The notes under the pieces: generated by a model
The model's database searches: none
What the model was told of the DNA's origin: nothing
The model's input: only the letters and a program-made list of their open reading frames with translations
In this document: piece after piece, positions 63,882 through 64,000 of the stretch
Layout of the letters: every line of letters starts with the position of its first letter
Position numbering within the stretch: position 1 is the first letter of the stretch
Assembly (NCBI RefSeq): GCF_023065955.2
Contig: NW_026622952.1
Location: 34,731,813-34,795,812 of the forward strand
Direction of reading: 5' to 3'
Origin: Ursus arctos
Lineage: Eukaryota; Chordata; Mammalia; Carnivora; Ursidae
Length of the DNA: 64,000 nucleotides
Made by a program: the position numbers and the translations under genes

Positions 63882-64000
63882 ATGGAGCTGTGCTTCGGCA
63901 GCAGCTCATTTTTCAGAGCACCGGGTCCACATTTATTCATTTCTTTGGGGCAAATTCTCAAGGTCCCTCTGAATATACGCAACCTGCCACTGAGAAGAAA
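63223..64000. other. Intergenic; (CA)n microsatellite
   Basis: Unique sequence, with a (CA)n run at about 63,837-63,879 (about 21 units). No gene. Confidence 0.6.

Overview
This window is nuclear DNA from a carnivoran mammal. The main evidence is more than 20 copies of the tRNA-derived Carnivora SINE (head GGGGCGCCTGGGTGGC, body 'cttcggctcagg..atga/gtgatccc', tail CT-rich then (AAATA)n). Several copies are of the form whose middle reads 'tcctccgctatgagcctgcttcttcc', which I associate with arctoid carnivores (bears, pinnipeds and relatives). A carnivore L1 3' end is also present. There are no bacterial or phage features. The species is an inference; the order Carnivora is secure.

Genes are confined to the first 20 kb. 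The + strand carries the 3' end of WWC2 (a Hippo-pathway scaffold of the KIBRA family). Its penultimate coding exon is at 11056-11183 and its terminal exon starts at 12733, with the stop codon at 12797-12799 after a C-terminal ADDV PDZ-ligand. A long 3' UTR probably ends near an AATAAA at 17688. Everything before 11056 is read as WWC2 intron, holding a large decayed L1 (about 5.6-10.7 kb). On the - strand lie two intronless claudin genes, CLDN22 (16501-17163, inside the WWC2 3' UTR, antisense) and CLDN24 (18715-19377). Their coding sequences are about 97% identical over about 515 bp but have very different first 31 codons and, in CLDN22, a different last 16 codons: a sharp mosaic typical of gene conversion between tandem paralogues.

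From about 19.5 kb to the end I find no intact protein-coding gene. The only gene-derived object is a frameshifted processed pseudogene of ribosomal protein S27 (30804-31164). The rest is intergenic sequence built from SINEs (several with exact target-site duplications, two as nested pairs), L2, MIR and old L1 fragments, MaLR (MLT1-like) LTRs, three probable ERV LTRs near the right edge, and simple repeats. The simple repeats include a 321-bp polypyrimidine tract and a 69-bp alternating purine-pyrimidine run. CpG-rich patches (20.8 kb, 22.0-22.3 kb) and AT-rich unique segments with clustered homeodomain-type motifs (51.6-52.0 kb) are candidate regulatory DNA.

I did not find a new multi-gene system. 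The most informative biology is the CLDN22/CLDN24 mosaic and its antisense relation to WWC2.
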